From NCBI RefSeq assembly GCF_001447995.1, contig NZ_LDPE01000001.1, forward strand, positions 248,001 through 312,000: 64,000 nucleotides of DNA, in the 5' to 3' direction. The notes beneath the pieces are model-generated. The model ran no database searches. It saw only the letters and a program-made list of their open reading frames with translations, and was not told where the DNA came from. Positions 44,301 through 53,126 of the stretch are shown in pieces. The position numbers and the translations under genes are program-made. Positions within the stretch are counted from its first letter, which is position 1; every line of letters begins with the position of its first letter. This stretch comes from Maribacter dokdonensis DSW-8. GTDB taxonomy: Bacteria > Bacteroidota > Bacteroidia > Flavobacteriales > Flavobacteriaceae.

Positions 44301-44687
44301 TTATTCTACGATAAGACTATACTGTGGCGTTGGATTTAAAGGGCAGAAATATACATATTCACCTTTTTCTAATTTAGTTTCTTTAGAATGACCAACCGTG
44401 TTGTTCTTAACCGCTGCAGTTACATATGCAGTTTGAATGTGGTTCTCTGGTTTTGAAGCATCTTTTCCTTTTTTTACTAAAACCAAACCTACATCTTTAC
44501 CCACATTATTGTTGGCAACGTCAAAAATATAAGTGCCTTCGCTAACAGTGATAGATTTTTGGGTGAATTCCCCTGTTGTTTGCTCTAAGGCAATTTTCTT
44601 AACTGGCTGCTTCATCATTTTGTCTTGTGCATTTGCGTTGAATGAAAATGCCAATACGATAACTAAAATTGATAATACTCTTTTCAT
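44301..44687 (-). CDS. Secreted cupredoxin-like protein with incomplete copper site
   Basis: 128 residues with a signal peptide ending near NANAQ. The beta-barrel pattern ends in KGEYVYFCPLNPTPQYSLIV. In true cupredoxins the loop after Cys carries a histidine and a methionine ligand (CPxH...M). Here the Cys is kept but neither follows, so copper binding by this loop is doubtful. It may be a scavenger, or a carrier of another ligand. It is transcribed towards the terminator at 44253-44282 and follows the carboxymuconolactone decarboxylase gene. Confidence 0.65.
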   Translation of the reverse strand: MKRVLSILVIVLAFSFNANAQDKMMKQPVKKIALEQTTGEFTQKSITVSEGTYIFDVANNNVGKDVGLVLVKKGKDASKPENHIQTAYVTAAVKNNTVGHSKETKLEKGEYVYFCPLNPTPQYSLIVE

Positions 44688-44749
44688 GTTTTTAAAATTT
44701 AGTGTGGGTTTCCCCGTTTTAATGATTAATAATTATTATTTGTAATTGT

Positions 44750-45283
44750 TTATAAAGATGGTGCTACAGGAAAATCAACCGGAACCTGTGTAGTACTGTG
44801 TATATAGTTGGAAATTGTTTTATCACCAACCAATGATATTGTATCTATTAAATTGGCTTTTGTATAACCTGCCGCAAAATAATCGTTCAATACGTCCTCA
44901 TCAGTGCGGCCTCTATTTTCAGTAATATTCTTCGCTAATTTTGCAAGTGCATTTAATTTAGTATCAAAAGAGGCTTTTCCTGCTCTAAGCTCTAAAATTT
45001 GTTCATCTGTAAAACCGTTCATTTTACCAATGGCTGTATGTGCCGATAAACAGTAAATACAATTGTTAACTTGGCTTACCGCTAAATTGACAACTTCTTT
45101 CTCCTTAGCTGATAATGAAGTTTTGGCATTTGCAAAATTCAAGTAGTTTTCTAATGCGGTATCGCTATTGGCATATGTGGCATATAAATTAGGAACAAAG
45201 CCTAATGCTTTTTCCAAATTATCGAAAATACCTTGATTTTTCTCGCTTACTTCTTCTCTTGTTGGTACATTAAATGTGCTCAT
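44750..45283 (-). CDS. Carboxymuconolactone decarboxylase/AhpD-family protein
   Basis: 177 residues. The AhpD-type redox motif is CIYCLSAH (Cys-x-x-Cys then His). It probably reduces peroxides or acts on an alkyl hydroperoxide-like substrate. It starts 44 bp downstream of the second AraC-controlled promoter's CTTTGTAC box. With the neighbouring cupredoxin-like gene it likely forms a small oxidant-response unit under the AraC regulator. Confidence 0.85.
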   Translation of the reverse strand: MSTFNVPTREEVSEKNQGIFDNLEKALGFVPNLYATYANSDTALENYLNFANAKTSLSAKEKEVVNLAVSQVNNCIYCLSAHTAIGKMNGFTDEQILELRAGKASFDTKLNALAKLAKNITENRGRTDEDVLNDYFAAGYTKANLIDTISLVGDKTISNYIHSTTQVPVDFPVAPSL

Positions 45284-45326
45284 ATTATATTTTTTTTAAA
45301 ATTGAATTTATTATGTTATTAATCTT

Positions 45327-45396
45327 GTACAAAGGTAAATTGGTGAAGTAGTTATGGTCATGCTTGAAATTCCCATTGACATGTCAATTTTTCCCT
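45327..45396 (-). promoter_or_regulatory. AraC-type operator and promoter ahead of the carboxymuconolactone decarboxylase gene
   Basis: On the minus strand AGGGAAAAATTGACA (45396-45382) is followed 7 bases later by a second GGG half-site (45374-45372). A CTTTGTAC box lies 47 bases downstream of the first half-site (45334-45327), preceded by AC to give TACCTTTG, a perfect -7 form. There is no good -33 element, as expected for an activator-dependent promoter. An ATTGACATGTCAAT palindrome overlaps the operator. Confidence 0.6.
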
Positions 45397-45572
45397 CAAA
45401 GCAATGAATTGAATACTCGGGCCAGTTTTGAGGAATTATCAGAATCACAATAATAGTCCGATAAATGATTGTGCTTACAATGCTCTTTCACATTGATTGC
45501 ATTAGACGCGTCTATCCTTTTAGATGTAAATATTTCTATTAAATTAAAAATTGATTTGTGTTTTAAGTTCAT
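45396..45572 (-). CDS. Small hypothetical protein, 58 residues, His/Cys-rich centre
   Basis: ATG 45572 to TGA 45398-45396. The peptide starts MNLKHKSIFNLIEIF and includes VKEHCKHNHLSDYYCDSD, with two Cys and three His close together. It lies between the AraC gene and the carboxymuconolactone decarboxylase gene. It has its own copy of the AraC-type operator and a CTTTGTAC box upstream. The matching control region raises confidence that it is real. No family was recognised. Confidence 0.5.
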   Translation of the reverse strand: MNLKHKSIFNLIEIFTSKRIDASNAINVKEHCKHNHLSDYYCDSDNSSKLARVFNSLL

Positions 45573-45595
45573 GTCTTTACTGTTTTAATTCTACA

Positions 45596-45664
45596 GTACA
45601 AAGATCATCTTTAAGTGAAACTTAAAACGGGCTATTTTACCCTAGTAGTTGTCAATTTTTCCCT
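45596..45664 (-). promoter_or_regulatory. Second AraC-type operator and promoter ahead of the 58-residue ORF
   Basis: The same 15-mer AGGGAAAAATTGACA (45664-45650), a 7-base gap, and a GGG half-site (45642-45640) are followed by CTTTGTAC (45603-45596), 46 bases below the first half-site. The sequence overlaps the last codon of the AraC gene. The two loci agree to within one base in spacing. Confidence 0.6.
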
Positions 45665-46505
45665 AAACGGCTTTTGTCAGTTGTTTCTTAAATTGAGAAG
45701 GAGAGAGGCTTGTCAATTTTTTAAATAGCCTACTTAGATGAGATGCATCTTCAAAACCAATTTCATAAGCAATTTCCTTTGCTGTTTTATCGGTATAAAT
45801 AAGTAGTCTTTTAGCCTCAAGAACTATGCGTTCATGTATTATTTGTAAAGGAGTAGTATTGAATTTTGCAAAGGTATTTGAAAGGGTCTTAGGAGATTTA
45901 AATAACTTATCCGCGTAAAAAGAGACAGAATGCTCCTCTTTAAAATGGGCTTCTACCAACAAATTATATGACCTTAGCAAATCTAGCTTTACATCACTGG
46001 CAGCACTTCCAAATCCTTCTTTTGCCTTAAGCAGCCTTGTGCTCATTATCATAAAACGAGCCATAAGCATTCGTAGCATTTCGGCTTGTATCGTATCTTC
46101 CGTATTTAATTCATCCACAAAAACCTCATGAAGGGTATTAAACTTTCGTTGTTCATTTTCTCCTAAATCTATTAATGGAAAATGTGCATTGCTAAAAAAT
46201 AACAACCCAGCACAACTTACTTCTTGGTCATGGTCTTTAATGCAATAAAACTCTCTATTGAACTGATAAACAATTAAATCTTTACCCTCAACAAAATGAA
46301 TAAATTGAATTGGTGTCAACGCAAGCAGACTATGTTCTGAAATAATATATGGTATGCCATCTACCTCAATAGTGGCTTTATTACTTGTAGTTCTAATAAA
46401 AATATAGAGTCCGGCTTGTTTTGGTTTTTCGTAATTCTCCAACAAAGCTTCGTTACCAATTTTTAGTAATCCGCCAGTACTAAAATCCTTAAAAACTTCT
46501 TGCAT
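45663..46505 (-). CDS. AraC-family transcriptional regulator
   Basis: 280 residues. The N-terminal ~150 residues form a cupin-like ligand domain. The C-terminal two helix-turn-helix motifs include VSFYADKLFKSPKTLSNTF and AKEIAYEIGFEDASHLSRLFKKL. It is upstream of the two operator-bearing targets on the same strand and diverges from the giant BspA-like gene. Local control of the 58-residue ORF and the decarboxylase gene is the likeliest role. Confidence 0.88.
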   Translation of the reverse strand: MQEVFKDFSTGGLLKIGNEALLENYEKPKQAGLYIFIRTTSNKATIEVDGIPYIISEHSLLALTPIQFIHFVEGKDLIVYQFNREFYCIKDHDQEVSCAGLLFFSNAHFPLIDLGENEQRKFNTLHEVFVDELNTEDTIQAEMLRMLMARFMIMSTRLLKAKEGFGSAASDVKLDLLRSYNLLVEAHFKEEHSVSFYADKLFKSPKTLSNTFAKFNTTPLQIIHERIVLEAKRLLIYTDKTAKEIAYEIGFEDASHLSRLFKKLTSLSPSQFKKQLTKAV

Positions 46506-46692
46506 GAAGTCTTGGTCTTAAAAAAGGTTGATACATTACAATCCTCTATATTATTCTGCTTGTAGAAATTCAAATAAGACGACCGATCTTATAAAATCCT
46601 CATGAGGGAATAATATTACAATTAGTCGAATAATTCTTTCAAAACAAACTTATAGTATTAGATTTAACCAATCAACTATAACAACCAAATAC

Positions 46693-49600
46693 ATGCGAAC
46701 TTTACTCAGTTGCATTCTTTTTTTATGCATTACAATTGCCTACTCACAAAACGAATTAATAACTACGTGGAAAACAGATAACCCAGGTGTTTCTGATGAG
46801 AATCAGATTACGATACCATCATATTATGGAAATTATGGAGAAATCACTATAGCGTGGGGTGATGGCACTATTGATACTTATTCTAATAGTTATAATTTAA
46901 TTCATACTTATGCAAATCCTGGCACATATAGTGTAGAAATTACTGGTAATTTTCCAGGCTTTTATTTCAAGGATTGGGGAGATAAACAGAAAATAATCTC
47001 TGTTGATCAATGGGGAGATATTGAATGGATAGCGGCTCAAGAGGCATTTAGTGGTTGTGAAAATTTAGATGTTATAGCAAATGATAGTCCAAACCTTTCC
47101 AAAGTCACTTCAACAAACCAAATGTTTAGCGGCTGCTATTCATTGGTTGGTACTCCAGCATTTAACAATTGGGATGTTTCAACGATTACAAATATGGACA
47201 GCATGTTTAGTTCATGTTCTATTTTTAATTCTCCAATTGGAAACTGGGATGTGAGTAATGTTGAAAATATGCCAGCAATGTTTGTAAACGCTACTTCCTT
47301 TAATGAAGATATTGGAAATTGGGATGTAAGTAACGTGAAAATAATGTGGGCGATGTTTTCTGGATGCCATTCTTTTAATCAAAATATCAACAATTGGAAT
47401 GTTTCAAATGTTATAAGCATGGGCTGGATGTTTACAAATGCGAGAGCTTTTAATCAACCTTTAAGTAGTTGGGATGTATCTAAAGTCATAAGCATGGACC
47501 TAATGTTCGATAATGCATTGGCTTTTAATCAAAATATTTCTAATTGGGATGTTAGCAATGTTACGAACATGCGTTATATGTTTAAAAATGCAAAGTCCTT
47601 TAATCAACCCGTTGGAGACTGGGATGTAAGCTCAGTTTCCAACATGGAATCCATGTTTGCAAATGCAGAAATATTTAACCAACCCTTGAATACTTGGGAG
47701 ATGACGAATGTCATAAATTCATCAAAAATGTTCTATTATGCCTATAATTTTAGACAAGATATTTCTTCTTGGGATGTTAGTGCTGTAACTGATATGTCTG
47801 GTATGTTTAATGGAGCGACAACCTTCAATTTACCCATTAATAACTGGGATGTGTCTAGTGTAACGGATATGACTAAAATGTTCAATTATGCATATTCTTT
47901 TAATCAAAATTTGAGTAATTGGAATGTTAGTAATGTAACCGCAATGGATAACATGTTTCATGGAGCTAATTCTTTTAAACAAGATATTTCTACATGGAAC
48001 ATTAGAAATGTTACTAGTATGGCTGATATGTTTTTGGATATTGGTATGTCAAAAATAGTATATGACAATATTCTTAATGCTTGGTCAGCATTACCACAAT
48101 TACAAAATAATGTGATTTTTAATGCTGGAAATAGTGAATATTGTTCTGGCTCAACTGGCAAAGATGAATTAATAAATAATTATAACTGGACTATTATTGA
48201 TAGTGGAGAAGTTTGTTTTTCACCAAACCAATTTGTTACAAAATGGAAAACAGATAATCTTGGTACTTCAGCAGATAATCAAATAACTATTCCAACATAC
48301 CCTTATGAAATTTACAATTATAGCGTAAATTGGGGTGATGGAAACATTGATACTAATATTAATGGTGATATAACACATACCTACGATACCCCAGGCACAT
48401 ACTATGTTTCCATTAGCGGTATCTTTCCTAGAATTTATTTTAATGAAAATGGTGATAATGATAAAATTTTGACCATTAATCAGTGGGGTTCCAATCAATG
48501 GTCATCTATGGAATCGGCTTTTGCAAATTGCTCAAACTTATCGGTGGCAGCCAATGATGTTCCAAATCTAACCAATGTAACTAGTTTAAGTCGAATGTTT
48601 TATTATTGTAGCTATGGGTTTGATAATTCAAGAACTCGTATGTTCTCTAACTTTAATGGTATTAAAAATTTTAATGATTGGAATGTTAGTAATATTATCG
48701 ATATCTCCTATATGTTCGATAAGTCTGCATTTAATCAAGATATTTCGCAATGGGATGTTAGTGGTGTAGTAAATATGTCTCATACGTTCTATAGTACTCC
48801 TTTCAATTTTGATATTAGTAAATGGGATGTAGGTAATGTAACTAATATGTCGGGAATGTTTGGTTCCAGTAATTTTAATCAAGATGTAACCAGTTGGAAT
48901 GTTAGCAATGTTACAAACATGGATTTTTTATTTAACAGCACATATTTTGATCAAGACATTTCTTCTTGGAACGTTAGTAATGTTATAACTATGCGGCACA
49001 TGCTAAGTCAATCCAGCTTTAATCAGGATGTATCTTCTTGGGATATAAGCAATGTTTTTGACATGTCAAATATTTTTGACGATAATGACCTTTCAAGAGA
49101 TAATTATGATAATATTTTAATTGGTTGGAGTCAGTTACCAACTTTACAAACTGGCACCATTTTAGGGGCAAAAGATGTTCAGTATTGTTCTAGCAAAGAT
49201 GCTAGAAAACTTTTAATAGAAAATTTTAACTGGAACATTTTTGACCAAGGTGAAAATTGTGAAATAGAACGACCATTTATAACTAGCTGGAAAACAGATA
49301 ACCCAGGAGCTTCTGATAATAATCAAATTACTATTCCAACAAATCCTTATGAAGTTTATAATTATAATGTTGATTGGGGAGATGGAACAAAGGATGTGGG
49401 TGTAACAGAAGATATAACTCATTCTTATGAAGTGCCAGGCACGTATCAAGTATCTATTACAGGTAGGTTTCCCCAAATTTTCTTTAATAACAGTGACGAA
49501 GATTATCCTTATCAAGTCCCAAGAAAAACTGCTGATCCTAAAAAAATTATTTCAATTGACCAATGGGGTACAGTACGTTGGAATAGTATGAGTTTCGCTT

Positions 49601-52359
49601 TTGCCGGTTGTTCTAATTTAGATGTTTTAGCATCAGATGTACCTGACTTTTCAAAGGGTATAGAATTTTCGCATATGTTTTATAATTGTTCATCACTTAT
49701 TGGAAATGAAAGCATGGAATTATGGGATTTAAGTAACACCATTATGTCTGCAAACGCAATGTTTTCAGGAGCTTCATTATTTAACCAATCTATCGACAAT
49801 TGGGACGTAAGCAATATTAGATATTTGAACGATATGTTTAAAAATGCAACATCCTTTAATCAAAACTTAGAAAATTGGAACATAAGTAAAGTTGAAAATA
49901 TGGATGCGATGTTCAATGGTTCAGGTATATCTATTGCCAACTATGATAAAATACTGAATGCATGGAGCACTTTACCTTCCTTGATCAACAATGTAAAATT
50001 TGGGGCAGCAGATACCAATTTCTGCAATAGTATAGAAGCCAGAAATGAACTTATAAACACCTATGGTTGGCAAATCATAGATTCTGGTAATGATTGCTCC
50101 GGCACATATTTCATAACTACCTGGAAAACTGATAACCCTGGAGTTTCTGAAGATAATCAAATAATTATACCAACATTTCCTGGTCAAACCTATGACTATA
50201 CGGTAGATTGGGGCGATGGTACTATTGAATCAAATTTTACAGGAGACGCTACACATACTTATTTAACCCCTGGAATATTTCAAGTTTCTATTTCGGGAGA
50301 GTTTCCAAGAATTTATTTTGAAGGAAATTTTGGAAATGATAGTAATGGCGATTTTATAGTTAATGATATTGATGATAACGATAAAATATTAAGTGTTGAT
50401 CAATGGGGGGACATAAAATGGAATTCTATGGAAGCTGCTTTTTATGGCTGTAGTAATTTAGATGTTGTTGCAATTGACACACCAGATCTTTCAAATGTTC
50501 AATCTATGAACGAAATGTTCTTATTCTGTACTTCACTGAAAGGAACGCCTTCTTTTAATAATTGGGATTTAGATAATGTAACTTCCCTAGCAAGTTTATT
50601 CTTTCAAGCTGATAAATTCAACCAAGATATTGGGTCATGGGACACATCAAATGTTACTAATATGAATGGAATATTTCTAATGGCCAGTTCCTTTAATCAA
50701 AATATCAACGGGTGGGATACTAGCAATGTTACTAATCTTGGAACTGCCTTTCATGAGGCAACCTCCTTTAATCAGCCATTAAACAACTGGGATGTTAGCG
50801 CTGTAAGGCAATTTAATTCATGTTTTGGAAGCACAAATTTTAATCAACCATTAAATAATTGGAACCCCATAAGTGCCTACGAAATGACAAATATGTTTGC
50901 AGATAATCCAGTATTCAATCAGAATATCAACTCTTGGAATGTGAGCTCAGTTACTAATTTTGGTGGTATGTTTGGAAATGCAACTGCTTTTGACCAACCA
51001 CTAAATGACTGGAATGTTAGTGCTGCTGAATTCTTAGGTGGAATGTTTTCTAATGCCACTAGCTTTAACCAACCACTCAATGATTGGGATGTTTCAAGTG
51101 TAAAGGAAATGGTGAATATGTTTGCAGGGGCTTCAAAATTTAATCAAAATATTACTTCTTGGGATACCTCCTCAGTAACGGATATTAGTGGAATGTTTAG
51201 CGGTGCAGAAATGTTCAATCAAAACCTTAGTATGTGGAATGTAGCTAAAGTTACAGATATGTATTACATGTTTGCCTATGCTTCTTCCTTTAACCAAGAT
51301 TTGGGTGGCTGGAATGTTTCAAACGTTACTAATATGGAGTTAATGTTTTTGGATACAGGATTGTCTTTAGAAAACTATGACAGCACACTTATTGGTTGGT
51401 CCAACTTATCTTTATTACAAAACAATGTAAATTTTAATGCCAGCTCTAGTCAATACTGTGAATCCGAGCAGGCTAGGCAAATGATTATAGACACGTATGG
51501 TTGGACTATCACCGATGGCGGAAAAGCCTCTTTCTGCAACGAAGACAATGATTTTGACGGAATTTTAGATCATAAAGATTCTTGTTTAGATACAAGACCA
51601 AATGTTATAGTGAACGATAATGGTTGCGAAATAATAGCAGCAGATGCCATTTTGGTTTATGGGGCTACACCAACTTGTCCGGGAGAAGCAAATGGAAGTA
51701 TTTCTATTTCGAGTGAGTTAACTGATTATATTTTTAATATAGCTGTTGAAGGTCCAGTTTCAACAGACTATAATGAGGTATCGTTAAATGAGAATATAAA
51801 AGTAGCTAATCTTACCACTGGTTTGTATATGGTCACTATTTCTATTCCAGATATATCGTATTCTCAAACCTATGGCATTCAAATCAACGAAGTCGGCTCA
51901 ATCTCTGGAAAGCGAGAAAGTTTAAATACCTCTGCTAAAACGGCAACTTACAATGTGGAGGGCAGCTATACTTATATTGTTGATATAAATGGAGAACTAA
52001 AAAACTTCAGCTTTACATCTAACGGAAAAAATGAAATTCAATTATCGGATTTATCTGAATTCAATGCTATTTCTATTAAAGGAGAAAGTGACTGCCAAGG
52101 GATGGTTACCGATTCATTTGGCTTTTCAGATGGTATAATAATGTTTCCAACAATTACTTCGGGAGAAGTGTTTATCCAAGGGTATGAAGAATCAAGTACC
52201 GTGTTGGTTTATGACTTATCGGGTAAGCTAGTAATAAGTAAAACTTTTTCAGGGCAAGACTCAAATGCAATCGACTTACAAAATTTAGAAAATGGAATGT
52301 ACCCTATAGTCATTCAATCAAAAAAAGGTTCAAAAACATTTAAGATTATAAAGCAATGA
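46693..52359 (+). CDS. Giant BspA-like surface protein with four repeated modules and T9SS-type C-terminus
   Basis: 1888 residues with a signal peptide (IAYSQN). Four modules begin near residues 20, 514, 862 and 1140, each with the same WKTDNPG..DNQI.IP opening, a PKD-like WGDGT segment, and then DUF285/BspA repeats of the form FNQ.I..WDVSNVTNM..MF. Each module ends with AWS.LP.LQN and a Cys-flanked tail. From residue ~1614 a calcium-type EDNDFDGILDHKDSC region precedes a beta-rich part and a final ~75-residue sorting domain (VLVYDLSGKLV, LENGMYPIVI). An adhesive or substrate-binding surface role is inferred. Confidence 0.88.
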   Translation: MRTLLSCILFLCITIAYSQNELITTWKTDNPGVSDENQITIPSYYGNYGEITIAWGDGTIDTYSNSYNLIHTYANPGTYSVEITGNFPGFYFKDWGDKQKIISVDQWGDIEWIAAQEAFSGCENLDVIANDSPNLSKVTSTNQMFSGCYSLVGTPAFNNWDVSTITNMDSMFSSCSIFNSPIGNWDVSNVENMPAMFVNATSFNEDIGNWDVSNVKIMWAMFSGCHSFNQNINNWNVSNVISMGWMFTNARAFNQPLSSWDVSKVISMDLMFDNALAFNQNISNWDVSNVTNMRYMFKNAKSFNQPVGDWDVSSVSNMESMFANAEIFNQPLNTWEMTNVINSSKMFYYAYNFRQDISSWDVSAVTDMSGMFNGATTFNLPINNWDVSSVTDMTKMFNYAYSFNQNLSNWNVSNVTAMDNMFHGANSFKQDISTWNIRNVTSMADMFLDIGMSKIVYDNILNAWSALPQLQNNVIFNAGNSEYCSGSTGKDELINNYNWTIIDSGEVCFSPNQFVTKWKTDNLGTSADNQITIPTYPYEIYNYSVNWGDGNIDTNINGDITHTYDTPGTYYVSISGIFPRIYFNENGDNDKILTINQWGSNQWSSMESAFANCSNLSVAANDVPNLTNVTSLSRMFYYCSYGFDNSRTRMFSNFNGIKNFNDWNVSNIIDISYMFDKSAFNQDISQWDVSGVVNMSHTFYSTPFNFDISKWDVGNVTNMSGMFGSSNFNQDVTSWNVSNVTNMDFLFNSTYFDQDISSWNVSNVITMRHMLSQSSFNQDVSSWDISNVFDMSNIFDDNDLSRDNYDNILIGWSQLPTLQTGTILGAKDVQYCSSKDARKLLIENFNWNIFDQGENCEIERPFITSWKTDNPGASDNNQITIPTNPYEVYNYNVDWGDGTKDVGVTEDITHSYEVPGTYQVSITGRFPQIFFNNSDEDYPYQVPRKTADPKKIISIDQWGTVRWNSMSFAFAGCSNLDVLASDVPDFSKGIEFSHMFYNCSSLIGNESMELWDLSNTIMSANAMFSGASLFNQSIDNWDVSNIRYLNDMFKNATSFNQNLENWNISKVENMDAMFNGSGISIANYDKILNAWSTLPSLINNVKFGAADTNFCNSIEARNELINTYGWQIIDSGNDCSGTYFITTWKTDNPGVSEDNQIIIPTFPGQTYDYTVDWGDGTIESNFTGDATHTYLTPGIFQVSISGEFPRIYFEGNFGNDSNGDFIVNDIDDNDKILSVDQWGDIKWNSMEAAFYGCSNLDVVAIDTPDLSNVQSMNEMFLFCTSLKGTPSFNNWDLDNVTSLASLFFQADKFNQDIGSWDTSNVTNMNGIFLMASSFNQNINGWDTSNVTNLGTAFHEATSFNQPLNNWDVSAVRQFNSCFGSTNFNQPLNNWNPISAYEMTNMFADNPVFNQNINSWNVSSVTNFGGMFGNATAFDQPLNDWNVSAAEFLGGMFSNATSFNQPLNDWDVSSVKEMVNMFAGASKFNQNITSWDTSSVTDISGMFSGAEMFNQNLSMWNVAKVTDMYYMFAYASSFNQDLGGWNVSNVTNMELMFLDTGLSLENYDSTLIGWSNLSLLQNNVNFNASSSQYCESEQARQMIIDTYGWTITDGGKASFCNEDNDFDGILDHKDSCLDTRPNVIVNDNGCEIIAADAILVYGATPTCPGEANGSISISSELTDYIFNIAVEGPVSTDYNEVSLNENIKVANLTTGLYMVTISIPDISYSQTYGIQINEVGSISGKRESLNTSAKTATYNVEGSYTYIVDINGELKNFSFTSNGKNEIQLSDLSEFNAISIKGESDCQGMVTDSFGFSDGIIMFPTITSGEVFIQGYEESSTVLVYDLSGKLVISKTFSGQDSNAIDLQNLENGMYPIVIQSKKGSKTFKIIKQ

Positions 52360-53057
52360 TATATAAAACTTTAAAATATTTCACTAGTCTTTTATTACTA
52401 TTTGTATGCTTAAATTCCTGCGATAAAAGCACTCCTGAAGAGACGGAAAAACAGATAGACAAAGAGGTTCCTACTAAGGTAACAGGCACTTTACCTGTTA
52501 ATGGGGAGCCTTGTTCAGAATTTGAGCTTATACCTAATAATGATACCAAAGTCTCTATTTTATTTAAGTGGAACGCTGCGCAAAATACTGTAAATTATAC
52601 CTTAGAAGTTTTATTAAACAACCAGCAAGCGGTAAGCTCCACTGTTGGTGGACTGGAAGCTACGGTTAGCTTAGATAGAGGCAAAACCTATACTTGGACA
52701 GTGACTTCTAAAAATGAATTTGGCACTACGGAAAGTGATACGTATTCTTTTACTACCCCTGGTTTAGCCGAAGTTAATTATGCACCTTATGCCGCAGAAA
52801 TCAGTACTGATTTTAATACTCTAACGCAGTTGTTAACCATTAGTTGGATTGGAACAGATGAGGATAATGACCTTTTAACCTACGATGTAACTATAACCGA
52901 AAATGAATCAGAAATAATTGAAGAGTCTGACATAACGGATAATAGCATATCTGGAATTGAATATAATTCTGGCACCGAATATTATATTAAAGTTATTTCT
53001 AAAGATAGTACAGGTAGTTTTTCTGTTTCTGAAATAACCGCTAATTCTCCTGAATAG
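52356..53057 (+). CDS. Fibronectin type III-like lipoprotein
   Basis: 233 residues. NSCDKS lipobox, a short Glu/Lys linker, then two beta-sandwich segments with fibronectin-type features (YTLEVLLNNQ...TYTWTVTSKNEFGT and a second, YDVTITENES...YYIKVISKDSTG). Its ATG overlaps the giant gene's stop as ATGA, so translation is coupled and the two products are likely needed together, perhaps as an anchor for the secreted repeat protein. Confidence 0.82.
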   Translation: MIYKTLKYFTSLLLLFVCLNSCDKSTPEETEKQIDKEVPTKVTGTLPVNGEPCSEFELIPNNDTKVSILFKWNAAQNTVNYTLEVLLNNQQAVSSTVGGLEATVSLDRGKTYTWTVTSKNEFGTTESDTYSFTTPGLAEVNYAPYAAEISTDFNTLTQLLTISWIGTDEDNDLLTYDVTITENESEIIEESDITDNSISGIEYNSGTEYYIKVISKDSTGSFSVSEITANSPE

Positions 53058-53071
53058 TTTTCTAATTAAAC

Positions 53072-53105
53072 AAAAGAGCTCTGATAATAAAATCAGAGCT
53101 CTTTT
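53072..53105. terminator. Bidirectional terminator between the fibronectin-like and TonB receptor genes
   Basis: AAAAGAGCTCTGAT (53072-53085) and ATCAGAGCTCTTTT (53092-53105) form a perfect 14-bp stem between convergent genes. Confidence 0.88.
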
Positions 53106-53126
53106 AAGCTTGCTACTAAAACTTCT

